From: Lactiplantibacillus garii
GTDB lineage: Bacteria; Bacillota; Bacilli; Lactobacillales; Lactobacillaceae
Direction: 5' to 3'
Assembly (NCBI RefSeq): GCF_003885105.1
Contig: NZ_QWZQ01000009.1
Coordinates: forward strand, 1 to 64,000
DNA: 64,000 bases
A program made the translations under genes and the position numbers. The notes under the pieces are model-generated. The model searched no databases. It was not told the DNA's origin and saw nothing but the letters and a program-made list of their open reading frames with translations. Positions 1 to 7,697 of the stretch are shown here, piece by piece (positions within the stretch are counted from its first letter, which is position 1; every line of letters begins with the position of its first letter).

Positions 1-24
1 AAAAGTTTTCAAGTAAACTCCTTT

Positions 25-636
25 TTACTTTAGCAATTGATGTTTCAATTCATATTTAACATAGTGACCAGCCTTTTTTGCACTGATCATTTTCAGCCCA
101 CTAATTCTAGACTTTTTAGGTTTGATATTTTCTTCAATATGACTAAACTTATGATTATTTATACGCCAGGCGTTATTATCGCCCCGATAAATCGTCGGAA
201 TCTTGTAACTATTTTTACCGGTTCGAACAACTTTGAGAGTACCTGAGCCACTAGCAAAATTATAACCTTTTTGATTCTTATTTAGTAACGTCTTTAGTTT
301 AAACGTGAGTGTGTTACCCTTGGCAGTTTGTTTAGTAATCTTGTAATTTAAACTGCTCGTATACATCCCATTATCACAAACCATGAACAGCTTCTTGGCA
401 GATTGTTGGTGTAGCGTTATTCCCATGTCTTCGGCGGTATATTGTTTAATCAAATATTTTTTCTTTGACCGTAGCAAGTTTTTACTGATCTTGTAAGTCT
501 TCGCCTTTTTCTTGTTAACTTTCTTAGCCCTTTTGACCGTTTTAGCCTGTGCGACCGAGGGATTTACTACACTGGCTAACGGCACAACTGTGATTGTGGC
601 AAGCGTCACAACTCCTAATTTAGTAACTAAATTCAT
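25..636 (-). CDS. Secreted lysine-rich protein, paralogue A
   Basis: A 203-residue protein of unknown function. It has a signal peptide (basic start MNLVTK, hydrophobic core to about residue 25, cleavage site AQA before Lys32), followed by a very basic stretch rich in Lys (about residues 32-60, with KKAKTYKISK) and then a mixed, probably beta-rich region with the motif RTGKNSYKIP near residue 140. No anchor motif (LPXTG), catalytic motif or known domain is visible, so it is probably released or held to the wall by charge. The next upstream gene (682-1299) is its paralogue, nearly identical over the first 30 residues and alignable throughout, so this is a tandem duplication. GGAG lies a normal distance before the ATG. 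Base composition is visibly more AT-rich than the rest of the window. Confidence 0.8.
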   Translation of the reverse strand: MNLVTKLGVVTLATITVVPLASVVNPSVAQAKTVKRAKKVNKKKAKTYKISKNLLRSKKKYLIKQYTAEDMGITLHQQSAKKLFMVCDNGMYTSSLNYKITKQTAKGNTLTFKLKTLLNKNQKGYNFASGSGTLKVVRTGKNSYKIPTIYRGDNNAWRINNHKFSHIEENIKPKKSRISGLKMISAKKAGHYVKYELKHQLLK

Positions 637-681
637 GTCGGGTATCTCCTCTTTAATCGTAAATAACTATCAATTCTAAAC

Positions 682-1299
682 TTAGTAGAATGAGTAGAAT
701 TTCATTGCTATGGCATTGGAATTACTGGTGGCTGTTTTGTTATTGGCTGTTTTAAGTGTCTTTAAACTAGTCAATTTACCCTTATAAGTAGTTCTCTTTT
801 CTTTCCACCACTGATTTTGAAACTGGACTTTGTTACCGTTAACTCGCGTTCCGCCGTTACCAGAATAAATTGGCATCTTATAACTATTCTTACCAGTTCG
901 AGTAATTTTAACCATTCCAGCACCCTTAGCTAAACCATACTTTTTCTCTCTTTTGCTCAGCTTAGGCGTCAACTTCATAGTCATGGTTTTACCTTTTACC
1001 TTTTGACCAGTAACTTTATAATCAATAGCGTTTGAATCTGCAGAGGCAGAATCGATAATTCGAAGATTATTAGCTTTATTTTGCTCAACAATGACACTCT
1101 TATTAAACACCATAATGTTCTTTTTGCTACGTAGAACTTTCTTGCTAATCTTATAGGTTTTAGCTTTCTTCTTGCTGACCTTCTTAGCTTTTTTTACAGT
1201 TTTGGCTTGTGCATTGACCGGACTGATGGTGCTAGTTGCTAACGGTGCAACCGTGATTGCTGCTAACGTTACGACCCCTAACTTGGTAACCAAGTTCAT
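682..1299 (-). CDS. Secreted lysine-rich protein, paralogue B
   Basis: A 205-residue homologue of the neighbouring gene at 25-636. The signal peptide (cleavage likely after AQA at about residue 32) and the following KTVKKAKKVSKKKAKTYKIS block are almost the same in both; the C-terminal halves share RTGKNSYKMP and a similar layout but have diverged strongly and differ in length at the end. Ribosome site AAAGGGG precedes the ATG. The gap to paralogue A is only 45 bp, so the two may be cotranscribed. Function is not recognised. Local GC content is lower than in the housekeeping genes downstream, which fits acquired or fast-evolving surface genes, but this is an inference. Confidence 0.8.
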   Translation of the reverse strand: MNLVTKLGVVTLAAITVAPLATSTISPVNAQAKTVKKAKKVSKKKAKTYKISKKVLRSKKNIMVFNKSVIVEQNKANNLRIIDSASADSNAIDYKVTGQKVKGKTMTMKLTPKLSKREKKYGLAKGAGMVKITRTGKNSYKMPIYSGNGGTRVNGNKVQFQNQWWKEKRTTYKGKLTSLKTLKTANNKTATSNSNAIAMKFYSFY

Positions 1300-1539
1300 A
1301 ACAAATATCCCCTTTAATAAATAAAATTATGGTTCAATTAGATGATACCGCTATTATTGAATAAATCTAGTACTAATCAGCAATTAAAACTCCACACTGG
1401 CAGTCGCCGACCATCAACCGCCCAATCATTGCATATCCGGCTACTACTCACTTATTGGTGCTTTTCCCTTAATTTTATGTTTTTACACCATCCCCACCCT
1501 GCGCAACTAACTTGGCAAGCTTGATACAACGAGGGCATC

Positions 1540-1575
1540 AAAAAAGGCTCGGCAGTCAAGGTGTACTGCCGAGCC
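1540..1575 (-). terminator. Terminator of the CAP-domain gene
   Basis: Perfect 11-bp stem (GGCTCGGCAGT at 1546-1556 with its complement at 1565-1575), 8-nt loop, followed on the minus strand by a run of six T. It lies just after the stop of the gene at 1593-2705. The remainder of the 1300-1592 gap shows no supported gene. Confidence 0.9.
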
Positions 1576-1592
1576 AATCATTAATTAACAAT

Positions 1593-2705
1593 TTATTTAG
1601 TTACAGCGGGGGTCACAACTTGGTCCTTGCCTAGTTCAATGACTAAGTAAAGGTTACCAGCTTGCTTGTACGCCGTAATCCCAACCTTGGTGTTGGTCTT
1701 ATCCGTCAACGTAGCCCAGTCAGCGGACGAACGCCGTAAGTTATCCGTCAATAAACTAGCGTTAGCGTCGTCACTAGCAACGAAGCCGCCGTTAGTGGTA
1801 ACTTCACCAGTGAAGTAATCACCAATGCCAATGCTCTTGGCTAAATCGTTAACGGTGACCTTTGAGTCGGCTTTCAACTGTAAGGCACGGGTTTCAGCCA
1901 TGTGTTGTAACGTCGCATCGTTAGTTAATTCCGCTTCACCGTTAGCTTTGCGCGTCTCGTTGATGGTCTGCGTAACGGCCTTTACAACGACGGTCCCGTC
2001 GTACGGCTTAGTCGTATCAGTGTTCGGTTCCGTTGGTTCCGTCGTTGCGGGTTTGTCAGTTGGCGCGGTGTAAGTTCCAGCCTTCAAGTAGTTGCTCCAT
2101 ACCCAGCCTTCGGTACCGTTCGTACCGGTGACGTAGTAATACTTGTAAGTCTTCCCCTTCTTATAAAAGCTCCGTTGCTGGGTCGCTTCATAGGTTGCCG
2201 TCTTACTTAACTTAACGCCCTTACTGAACACGGCGTTGTTAAGATCTGTATTTAATTGATAAACTTTTCCGGACTTAGCTTGAACGTAATTTGTAGCCGT
2301 CATTTTCTTTGCGGCGGTCATTTGATAATTACGCCCAGCTTTCAGGTATTTGTGCCAGACCCAACCCTTAGCACCGTTCTTAGAGTTAGTCACGTAGTAG
2401 TATAAGTATTTCTTACCGTGCTTCGTCACGTACGTCTTTGAACTGCGCGTCCAAGTGGTCTTCTTGTAATTGGCTAAGTTATGGTTGGACTTAAACTTGA
2501 ACTTCTTAGTCGTCCCAACAAACTTATAAGTCTTCGCACTGCTCGTGGAGTAGTAAGCAGCTTTGCTGACCTTGGCCGTCTTGGTCCGGTGATAATAGGT
2601 TGCCGCTTGGGCACTGATCGGTTGAGCGGCAATACTGCCACCCACCATGACAACGGCTGCTAACGCGGTCGTGCCAAACTTAAGAACACTACTTTTTTCC
2701 AACAT
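1593..2705 (-). CDS. Secreted CAP (SCP-like) domain protein with two SH3/GW-like repeats
   Basis: 370 residues. A signal peptide (to about residue 34, SAQAA) is followed by two homologous modules, about residues 55-125 and 130-212, each ending in a KGWVWHKYLKAG / EGWVWSNYLKAG type motif that resembles the GW/SH3-like wall-binding repeats of lactobacilli. A Thr/Pro-rich linker (about 213-238) leads to a C-terminal region with the look of a CAP/SCP domain: an NETRKANGEAEL helix start, MAETRALQLK, and a final IELGK strand. CAP domains are common in extracytoplasmic bacterial proteins, mostly of unknown activity. The protein is therefore probably wall-associated through the repeats. A strong hairpin terminator follows. 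Its promoter region at 2709-2795 has TATAAT and a cre-like palindrome. Confidence 0.75.
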   Translation of the reverse strand: MLEKSSVLKFGTTALAAVVMVGGSIAAQPISAQAATYYHRTKTAKVSKAAYYSTSSAKTYKFVGTTKKFKFKSNHNLANYKKTTWTRSSKTYVTKHGKKYLYYYVTNSKNGAKGWVWHKYLKAGRNYQMTAAKKMTATNYVQAKSGKVYQLNTDLNNAVFSKGVKLSKTATYEATQQRSFYKKGKTYKYYYVTGTNGTEGWVWSNYLKAGTYTAPTDKPATTEPTEPNTDTTKPYDGTVVVKAVTQTINETRKANGEAELTNDATLQHMAETRALQLKADSKVTVNDLAKSIGIGDYFTGEVTTNGGFVASDDANASLLTDNLRRSSADWATLTDKTNTKVGITAYKQAGNLYLVIELGKDQVVTPAVTK

Positions 2706-2778
2706 AAGTGAAAATCCCCCTTAGTATTTTTAAATCAAATTAATTATATAACAATAAGTCATTATCGTTAATTAGTTT

Positions 2779-2792
2779 TTAAAACGTTTTCA
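2779..2792 (-). promoter_or_regulatory. cre-like site upstream of the CAP-domain gene
   Basis: The sequence TTAAAACGTTTTCA (plus strand) matches the CcpA operator consensus TGWAANCGNTNWCA at 13 of 14 positions, and 13 of 14 when read on the other strand. It lies upstream of a TATAAT box (with a weak TTAACG at 17 bp) that serves the gene starting at 2705. Control by CcpA is an inference. Confidence 0.4.
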
Positions 2793-2794
2793 TT

Positions 2795-2834
2795 AAAAAA
2801 GCTACAAACCATTGACACTCGTTGGTTTGTAGCT
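2795..2834 (-). terminator. Terminator of the DsrE-like gene
   Basis: Perfect 12-bp stem AGCTACAAACCA (2800-2811) with its complement (2823-2834), followed on the minus strand by six T. It ends the operon 4030 to 2851. Confidence 0.9.
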
Positions 2835-2850
2835 CATAAATTATTTTATT

Positions 2851-3171
2851 TTAGGGTTTTAAATACGCGTACCCTTGTTCCTGCAATTCCACCAAACGGA
2901 CCACGCCGGCGGGAACCACCGTAACTCCCGCTGGTAAGTCCGCCGCCGTTAATTGGTGACTCGCCATCGCGTTATGACAAGCGTCCAGTTCCACTTGTGG
3001 TAATGTCGTCAATAATGGTGCCCATTTGCCATCGGCCAGCGTCGTAATGGCGGGACCGTTAACGACGATCACCACCGTACTCATCGCTCGCAACGCTAAA
3101 AAGTTGCGGACGTTGCCAATCGCCATGCCAACCTTGGCCGGCTCGTCGACGTGGACGACTAACTTACTCAC
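2851..3171 (-). CDS. DsrE-like small protein
   Basis: 106 residues, starting GTG with AGGGGG eight bases upstream. The pattern of strand-helix repeats, MSKLVVHVDEP at the start, the central VVIVVNGPAI strand and the late Cys (ELDACHNAM, about residue 64) resemble the DsrE/DsrF-like (YchN) fold family, which includes sulfur-relay proteins; similarity is by pattern only. The gene overlaps the stop of the upstream isomerase-like gene by 8 bp (GAGTAA), so the two are translationally coupled and probably act together. No partner sulfur-transfer genes are nearby, so a sulfur role should not be assumed. Confidence 0.55.
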   Translation of the reverse strand: MSKLVVHVDEPAKVGMAIGNVRNFLALRAMSTVVIVVNGPAITTLADGKWAPLLTTLPQVELDACHNAMASHQLTAADLPAGVTVVPAGVVRLVELQEQGYAYLKP

Positions 3172-4030
3172 CGTGACGGCCCCCTTCGATCAAACGGGTC
3201 TCCATGTTCCGCAAGTAGTGGTAGCTGCTGAGCATGTTCGCACAGGTGGCATCGGTCTCGTCCGGCACTTCATAAATCATGGTGGCTTTCGGGTTCAGCA
3301 TCGGTAAAACACGCTGCCAATCAATCAATCCGTGTCCTAACGGCAGGCTATCGTGTTGCTGTCCGAGCGAATCCACCAGATGGTAGTGCTGGATCAGCGG
3401 TCGTAGTCGTTTTAACGCCAGCATCGTTAGGCCCATGTCACCGTGTAACCCGATAAAGACGTGGCTCAAATCGCAAACCAACGGTAAGTGGTGTTGAATA
3501 ATCATTTCGTCCAACTGCGGATCACCGTACATAAAACTCGGTGTAATCCCATTTTCGATGATGACGTGACCGTTAGCCTGACGTACCAGCTCATCCAAAC
3601 GACTGAAGACCACCGTCCGTGCTTCACTGACTGACGGGTACTGGTCCAAGAGTTCACTCCCCCCGTAACCACCGTGTACTAAGACCCGGACGTCCAAATC
3701 GTTCGCCAAATCTAAAAGTTGAGCCGTCGACGATTGCAAAAATTGGTAGGCTTCCGGTTGCCGTTGAGGGTCCAATAACTGGTCCAAATGCAGCCCCTGA
3801 TAATTCATCGGGTGGTGGATGATTACCTTAGTCGTCACGTTAGCCTGCACAAATTTAACGGCCGTTTTTAGTTCCTTGAACGCCGCCGGTTCAAAATCCG
3901 CGGGACTCGTAAAGAATTCAAAAACGTCCGGCCGGTATTGCAACCGGTTCAACAACTGCTCGGGCTGATCAGAGGCCTTTAAGCCCAAGCGCACTTTTCC
4001 GGGGCACGCCGGTAATACTAATTTTGCCAT
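3164..4030 (-). CDS. Sugar phosphate isomerase/epimerase-like TIM-barrel protein
   Basis: 288 residues with the layout of the AP endonuclease family 2 / xylose isomerase-like TIM barrel: beta strands containing possible metal ligands in HHPMNY, HGGYGG, VIIENGI (Glu), CDLSHVFIGLHGD (Asp/His) and a terminal IYEVPDE (Glu). This family binds divalent metals and isomerises or epimerises sugars, or cuts AP sites; the substrate cannot be told here. Ribosome site GAGAGGATGG. Downstream is the coupled DsrE-like gene; upstream is ccpA, with a terminator (4060-4090) between, so this pair should have its own promoter. Confidence 0.65.
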   Translation of the reverse strand: MAKLVLPACPGKVRLGLKASDQPEQLLNRLQYRPDVFEFFTSPADFEPAAFKELKTAVKFVQANVTTKVIIHHPMNYQGLHLDQLLDPQRQPEAYQFLQSSTAQLLDLANDLDVRVLVHGGYGGSELLDQYPSVSEARTVVFSRLDELVRQANGHVIIENGITPSFMYGDPQLDEMIIQHHLPLVCDLSHVFIGLHGDMGLTMLALKRLRPLIQHYHLVDSLGQQHDSLPLGHGLIDWQRVLPMLNPKATMIYEVPDETDATCANMLSSYHYLRNMETRLIEGGRHGE

Positions 4031-4059
4031 TTAATCCATCCTCTCTAAACGGTCCGAAC

Positions 4060-4090
4060 AAAAAAGGTTCAGAACCGAAGTTCCAAACCT
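4060..4090 (-). terminator. ccpA terminator
   Basis: AGGTT-TG-GAAC-TTCG-GTTC-TG-AACCT hairpin with a stable TTCG tetraloop and a run of six T on the minus strand, about 60 bp after the ccpA stop. A second, looser inverted repeat (CGCTAAG...CTTAGCG, near 4098-4140) sits between. Confidence 0.8.
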
Positions 4091-4152
4091 AGTATAACGC
4101 TAAGTAGCCCCCCACCGCCGTGGAGAAAACCAGCTTAGCGTCAAAAATTAAA

Positions 4153-5163
4153 TTAGTCGGCCGACTTAGTCGAAGCCCGGCGAACGATGCCGTATGGTAA
4201 CGTAACCGTCTTTTCGTCAAGTTCCTTATCATTCATCAGTTTAGTCAACATCCGCATTGCCACGGCACCAATATCGTACAGTGGTTGCGTAATGGAGGTA
4301 ATGGCTGGCCGGGTGATCTGCGTGACGATGGTATCGTTACTCGTAACAACTTCCAAATCGTTTGGCACGTTGATGCCGGATTCCATGCTGGCATTGATAA
4401 TGCCGGCAGCCATTTCGTCGTCACCAACGAAGACGGCCGTCGCACCACTATCCGCAATGACCGGTTGTAACTTGGTCCCGGCATCATAGGAGTAGCCCGC
4501 TTCGTAAACCAGTGCATCGTCGTACGGTAACTTGGCCTTGTTGAGGGCCCGCTTGTAACCCGTTAACCGGTATTCCGCGTTGATCGACTGTGATAATGAC
4601 CCTAACGCCAGGGCAATCTTCTTGTGACCGCGTTTGATCAAATTAGTCACGGCTTCTTCAACGGCGGCCGCGTAGTCGATATTAACGCTCGGTGTATCCC
4701 CTTCAGGATCAACCGTACCAGCTAAAACGACCGGTGCCTTAGCCCGTTTAAATTCGGCCCGTAACTTGTCGTCGATGTGGTTCCCCATGAAAATGATACC
4801 GTCAACTTGCTTAGCCATTAAGGTGTTCAGCACGTTAACTTCTTGTTCGCCAGCATCGTCGGAGTTGGTTAAAATAATGTTGTACTTGTACATCATCGCA
4901 ATGTCGTCAATCCCACGGGCAAGTGAGGCAAAGTAAATGTTGGTCACGTCGGGAATAATGACCCCAACGGTCGTTGAGCGTTTACTTGCAAGCCCCCGGG
5001 CAACCGCGTTTGGCCGGTAGTCTAAGCGTTCAATAACCGCCAAAACCTTTTTCCGCGTCGCTGGTTTAACGTTCGGATTCCCGTTAACCACCCGTGAAAC
5101 CGTCGCCATTGAAACCGCTGCTTCCCGGGCAACGTCATAAATCGTTACTGTCTGTTTTTCCAT
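4153..5163 (-). CDS. ccpA: Catabolite control protein A
   Basis: 336 residues, LacI/GalR family. The N-terminal helix-turn-helix reads VTIYDVAREAAVSMATVSRV (about residues 5-24), followed by the hinge and a periplasmic-binding-protein-like core that in CcpA binds HPr-Ser-P. Full length for the family. CcpA is the global regulator of carbon catabolite control in low-GC Gram-positives and binds cre operators. Assignment rests on the sequence and on the divergent pepQ gene, the standard arrangement in lactobacilli. The 268-bp intergenic region holds two good promoters reading into ccpA, a perfect cre (5269-5282) and a cre-like site inside the nearer promoter, which points to autoregulation. Confidence 0.95.
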   Translation of the reverse strand: MEKQTVTIYDVAREAAVSMATVSRVVNGNPNVKPATRKKVLAVIERLDYRPNAVARGLASKRSTTVGVIIPDVTNIYFASLARGIDDIAMMYKYNIILTNSDDAGEQEVNVLNTLMAKQVDGIIFMGNHIDDKLRAEFKRAKAPVVLAGTVDPEGDTPSVNIDYAAAVEEAVTNLIKRGHKKIALALGSLSQSINAEYRLTGYKRALNKAKLPYDDALVYEAGYSYDAGTKLQPVIADSGATAVFVGDDEMAAGIINASMESGINVPNDLEVVTSNDTIVTQITRPAITSITQPLYDIGAVAMRMLTKLMNDKELDEKTVTLPYGIVRRASTKSAD

Positions 5164-5188
5164 ATATAATAGCCCTTTCTTAACTGAT

Positions 5189-5217
5189 ATGATATGTTTT
5201 CATTCGTTTTCATGCAA
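5189..5217 (-). promoter_or_regulatory. Proximal ccpA promoter with cre-like spacer
   Basis: TTGCAT (5217-5212), 17-bp spacer, TATCAT (5194-5189) on the minus strand. The spacer contains TGAAAACGAATGAA, an 11-of-14 cre-like sequence. Confidence 0.6.
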
Positions 5218-5225
5218 CATCAACC

Positions 5226-5254
5226 AATATAGCAAAATAATGGTCCTGATGCAA
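5226..5254 (-). promoter_or_regulatory. Distal ccpA promoter
   Basis: TTGCAT (5254-5249), 17-bp spacer, TATATT (5231-5226) on the minus strand. The perfect cre at 5269-5282 lies just upstream of its -35 box. Confidence 0.55.
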
Positions 5255-5268
5255 CTTAAGATACTAAT

Positions 5269-5282
5269 TGAAATCGCTTTCA
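5269..5282. promoter_or_regulatory. Perfect cre operator between ccpA and pepQ
   Basis: TGAAATCGCTTTCA matches TGWAANCGNTNWCA at all 14 positions. It sits between the divergent ccpA and pepQ genes and could control both. Confidence 0.85.
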
Positions 5283-5431
5283 TGAAAATAATACCGTACT
5301 TGTTTTCAAAAATCAAGATTTTACAACGAAGATAATATTATTTTCAGCTCATAATTCTCAGCTTTTTTTAAGGAACAGCGCTATACTGGACTATATCAAC
5401 AACTAAACCTATCTTTCAAGGAGTGATTGAA

Positions 5432-6541
5432 GTGGCAGATTACACTAAGCTGCAACAAGTTCGTCAATGGACCGTGGATAACCACGTCGACGTAACTTAC
5501 GTCAGCAATTTTCACACGATTTCATATTTAACCGGATTTGAGAGTAACCCGTACGAACGGACGCTCGCACTATTTATTTTTGCGGACGCCGAACCCTTCC
5601 TGTTTGCTCCGGCCTTAGAAGTTGAAGCCATTAAAGAAATGGGCTGGCCTTACAAAGTCTTTGGTTACTTGGACCATGAAGATCCGTACGCGTTGATTGC
5701 GGACCACATTCACGAACAGTTAACCGACCCCAAAGTTTGGGCGCTGGAAGAAGGCAACCTCACTTTGGACCGGTACACGGCCTTAAAAGAACAGTTCCCG
5801 GCCGCACACTTTGACAAGGACCTGTCCCCTTACATTCAACAGTTACGGTTAGTAAAAACGGCCGATGAATTGGAAAAGCTTAACGTTGCCGGCGAATGGG
5901 CCGACTTTGCGTTTGAACACGGCTTTGCCGCCGTTAAAGCCGGCCGCACGGAACAACAAATTGCCGCCGAACTCCAATACGCCTTAATGCAAAAAGGAAT
6001 CATGGAAATGAGTTTTGGAACCCTGGTTCAAGCTGGCGAACACGCGGCCAATCCGCACGGTGCCACTAACGAAACGCAAGTGAAACCGAACGAACTCGTA
6101 TTGTTTGACCTCGGCGTCATGTATAAGGGTTACGCTTCCGACGCTTCACGGACCATTGCTTACGGTCAGCCAACCGACAAACAAAAGGAAATTTACGACG
6201 TTTGTTTGGAAGCTCAACTGACCGCCCAAGCCGCCGTTAAACCCGGAATGGCCGCCGAAGACGTCGATAAACTCGCCCGCGACGTCATTACCAAGGCGGG
6301 CTACGGCGAATACTTCATTCACCGCCTCGGCCACGGAATCGGCCAAACCGACCACGAATTTCCGTCCATCATGGCTGGTAACCACATGCCGTTAGTTGAA
6401 GGCATGTGCTTCTCAATTGAACCCGGAATCTACATTCCGGGCGTTGCCGGTGTCCGGATCGAAGACTGTGGGGTCGTTACTAAGGAAGGCTTTAAGCCGT
6501 TCACCCACACTTCTAAAGATCTCAAAATTTTAGACCTCTAA
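5432..6541 (+). CDS. pepQ: Xaa-Pro dipeptidase (prolidase)
   Basis: Cytoplasmic M24 metallopeptidase that splits dipeptides with C-terminal proline, finishing casein/peptide breakdown. The creatinase-like N-terminal domain (to about residue 125) is followed by the pita-bread domain with the five metal ligands visible: Asp226 (LFDLG), Asp237 (ASDAS), His301 (LGHGIG), Glu330 (SIEPG) and Glu344 (VRIED). I chose GTG at 5432 (369 residues) because AAGGAG at 5418-5423 is eight bases before it; the GTG at 5423 overlaps that ribosome site. Divergent from ccpA, sharing its perfect cre; in lactobacilli pepQ is a known neighbour of ccpA. A bidirectional terminator follows. Confidence 0.95.
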   Translation: MADYTKLQQVRQWTVDNHVDVTYVSNFHTISYLTGFESNPYERTLALFIFADAEPFLFAPALEVEAIKEMGWPYKVFGYLDHEDPYALIADHIHEQLTDPKVWALEEGNLTLDRYTALKEQFPAAHFDKDLSPYIQQLRLVKTADELEKLNVAGEWADFAFEHGFAAVKAGRTEQQIAAELQYALMQKGIMEMSFGTLVQAGEHAANPHGATNETQVKPNELVLFDLGVMYKGYASDASRTIAYGQPTDKQKEIYDVCLEAQLTAQAAVKPGMAAEDVDKLARDVITKAGYGEYFIHRLGHGIGQTDHEFPSIMAGNHMPLVEGMCFSIEPGIYIPGVAGVRIEDCGVVTKEGFKPFTHTSKDLKILDL

Positions 6542-6548
6542 TTTCATC

Positions 6549-6596
6549 CAAAAACCGTCGCCGTCTGAGCATTTACTCAAACGACGACGGTTTTTT
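6549..6596. terminator. Bidirectional terminator between pepQ and the aldo/keto reductase
   Basis: Hairpin AACCGTCGCCGT / ACGACGACGGTT with an inner TGAG...CTCA stem, T run of six on the plus strand and an A run on the left side, so it can serve both convergent genes. Confidence 0.85.
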
Positions 6597-6616
6597 AGTG
6601 GCGTTCTTTAAACGGT

Positions 6617-7570
6617 TTACGGTAAATCGTTGCCAGCGGCGAAGTATACGTCGTACCATTCCTGTTTAGTCAGGTCAACGGTAGTTCCGGCGATGCTTTC
6701 CGTCAGGTGTTGCGGGTTCATGGACCCTAAAATAACTTGCATGTGGGCCGGGTGCCGTAGAATCCATGCAGTCGCAATGGCGTTTTTGGTGACCGCGTAC
6801 TTGTCGGCTAACGCTTGTAACTTAGCGTTCAGTTCGGGAAACTTCGGGTTGTCAATAAAGGTACCCGCAAACATCCCGTACTGGTATGGCGACCAGGCTT
6901 GAATCGTCATCCGGTGTAACCGTGAATATTCAATGATTTCACCATCGCGGTTAATGCTGGAAGCGTCCTGCATGTTGGTGTGTAACCCAAATTCAATTGG
7001 CCCGGTGTGCATGACGCCAAACTGTAACTGGTTGACCATTAATTTTTGGTTCAGGGCCGCTTGTACCAGTTCAACTTGCATCGGGTTAAAGTTTGACACC
7101 CCAAAGTGACGAACTTTCCCGGCAGCTTGCAACTCATCAAAGGCCGCCGCAACTTCTTCCGGTTCCATCAATGCGTCGGGACGGTGCAACAGAAACGAAT
7201 CCAAGTAATCCACTTGCATCCGCTGTAAAATACCGTCGACCGCTTCGATGAGGTGCTGCTTGGAAAAGTCGTAACGTTGACCGAGCACCACTTCCCCACT
7301 GCTCTTAGCCGGATCCAACACGATCCCACCCTTAGACTGGATGAAGAAATCGTCCCGATTTAAGCCAGATTGTTTCAGGGCCTGCCCGAAAATCGTTTCG
7401 GATTGTCCGTTACCATAAATATCGGCACTATCAATGAAATTGATTCCCTGGTCGTGGACCGTACTCAAAATATTAGCGGCCTGTTGCACGTCCAAGCGCA
7501 CCATCCGCATAATTCCCAGCGCCACTGCCGAAACACTCTGGTTAGTACCACCAAATTTAACTTGTTTCAT
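6617..7570 (-). CDS. Aldo/keto reductase (YdhF-like)
   Basis: 317 residues, NAD(P)H-dependent oxidoreductase with TIM-barrel fold. The catalytic tetrad is visible: Asp47 (NFIDSADIY), Tyr52, Lys80 (FIQSKGG) and His129 (SFLLHRPD). The GVSNF motif and the C-terminal ILGSMNPQHL cofactor segment are also present. Sequence features suit the YdhF-type group; the physiological carbonyl substrate is unknown. The gene follows a MerR-family regulator on the same strand, and its promoter has the 19-bp spacer with a palindrome typical of MerR targets, so it is probably induced by that regulator under a chemical or redox stress. Confidence 0.85.
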   Translation of the reverse strand: MKQVKFGGTNQSVSAVALGIMRMVRLDVQQAANILSTVHDQGINFIDSADIYGNGQSETIFGQALKQSGLNRDDFFIQSKGGIVLDPAKSSGEVVLGQRYDFSKQHLIEAVDGILQRMQVDYLDSFLLHRPDALMEPEEVAAAFDELQAAGKVRHFGVSNFNPMQVELVQAALNQKLMVNQLQFGVMHTGPIEFGLHTNMQDASSINRDGEIIEYSRLHRMTIQAWSPYQYGMFAGTFIDNPKFPELNAKLQALADKYAVTKNAIATAWILRHPAHMQVILGSMNPQHLTESIAGTTVDLTKQEWYDVYFAAGNDLP

Positions 7571-7648
7571 AAAATTATTCCTCCTTAGTTACAACAACGT
7601 CGGCAACTAAAAAATCCCTTAGTCGCTGACGTTTTCGTCATCTTCTAA

Positions 7649-7679
7649 AGGATAGGTCTTAGAGCTAACTCTAAGTCAA
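7649..7679 (-). promoter_or_regulatory. MerR-type promoter and operator of the aldo/keto reductase
   Basis: On the minus strand: TTGACT (7679-7674), a 19-bp spacer, TATCCT (7654-7649). The spacer holds the near-palindrome CTTAGAGTTAGCTCTAAG (7675-7658). A 19-bp spacer with a central dyad is the hallmark of promoters twisted open by MerR-family activators. A further inverted repeat (about 7593-7636) lies in the leader. Confidence 0.8.
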
Positions 7680-7697
7680 GTCAATCTATTTATTTTT

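Noticed and set aside
1342-1524. 60-codon plus-strand frame between the basic paralogue and the CAP gene
   Set aside because: No ribosome site, no domain, Pro/His-rich as random translation of this region would be.
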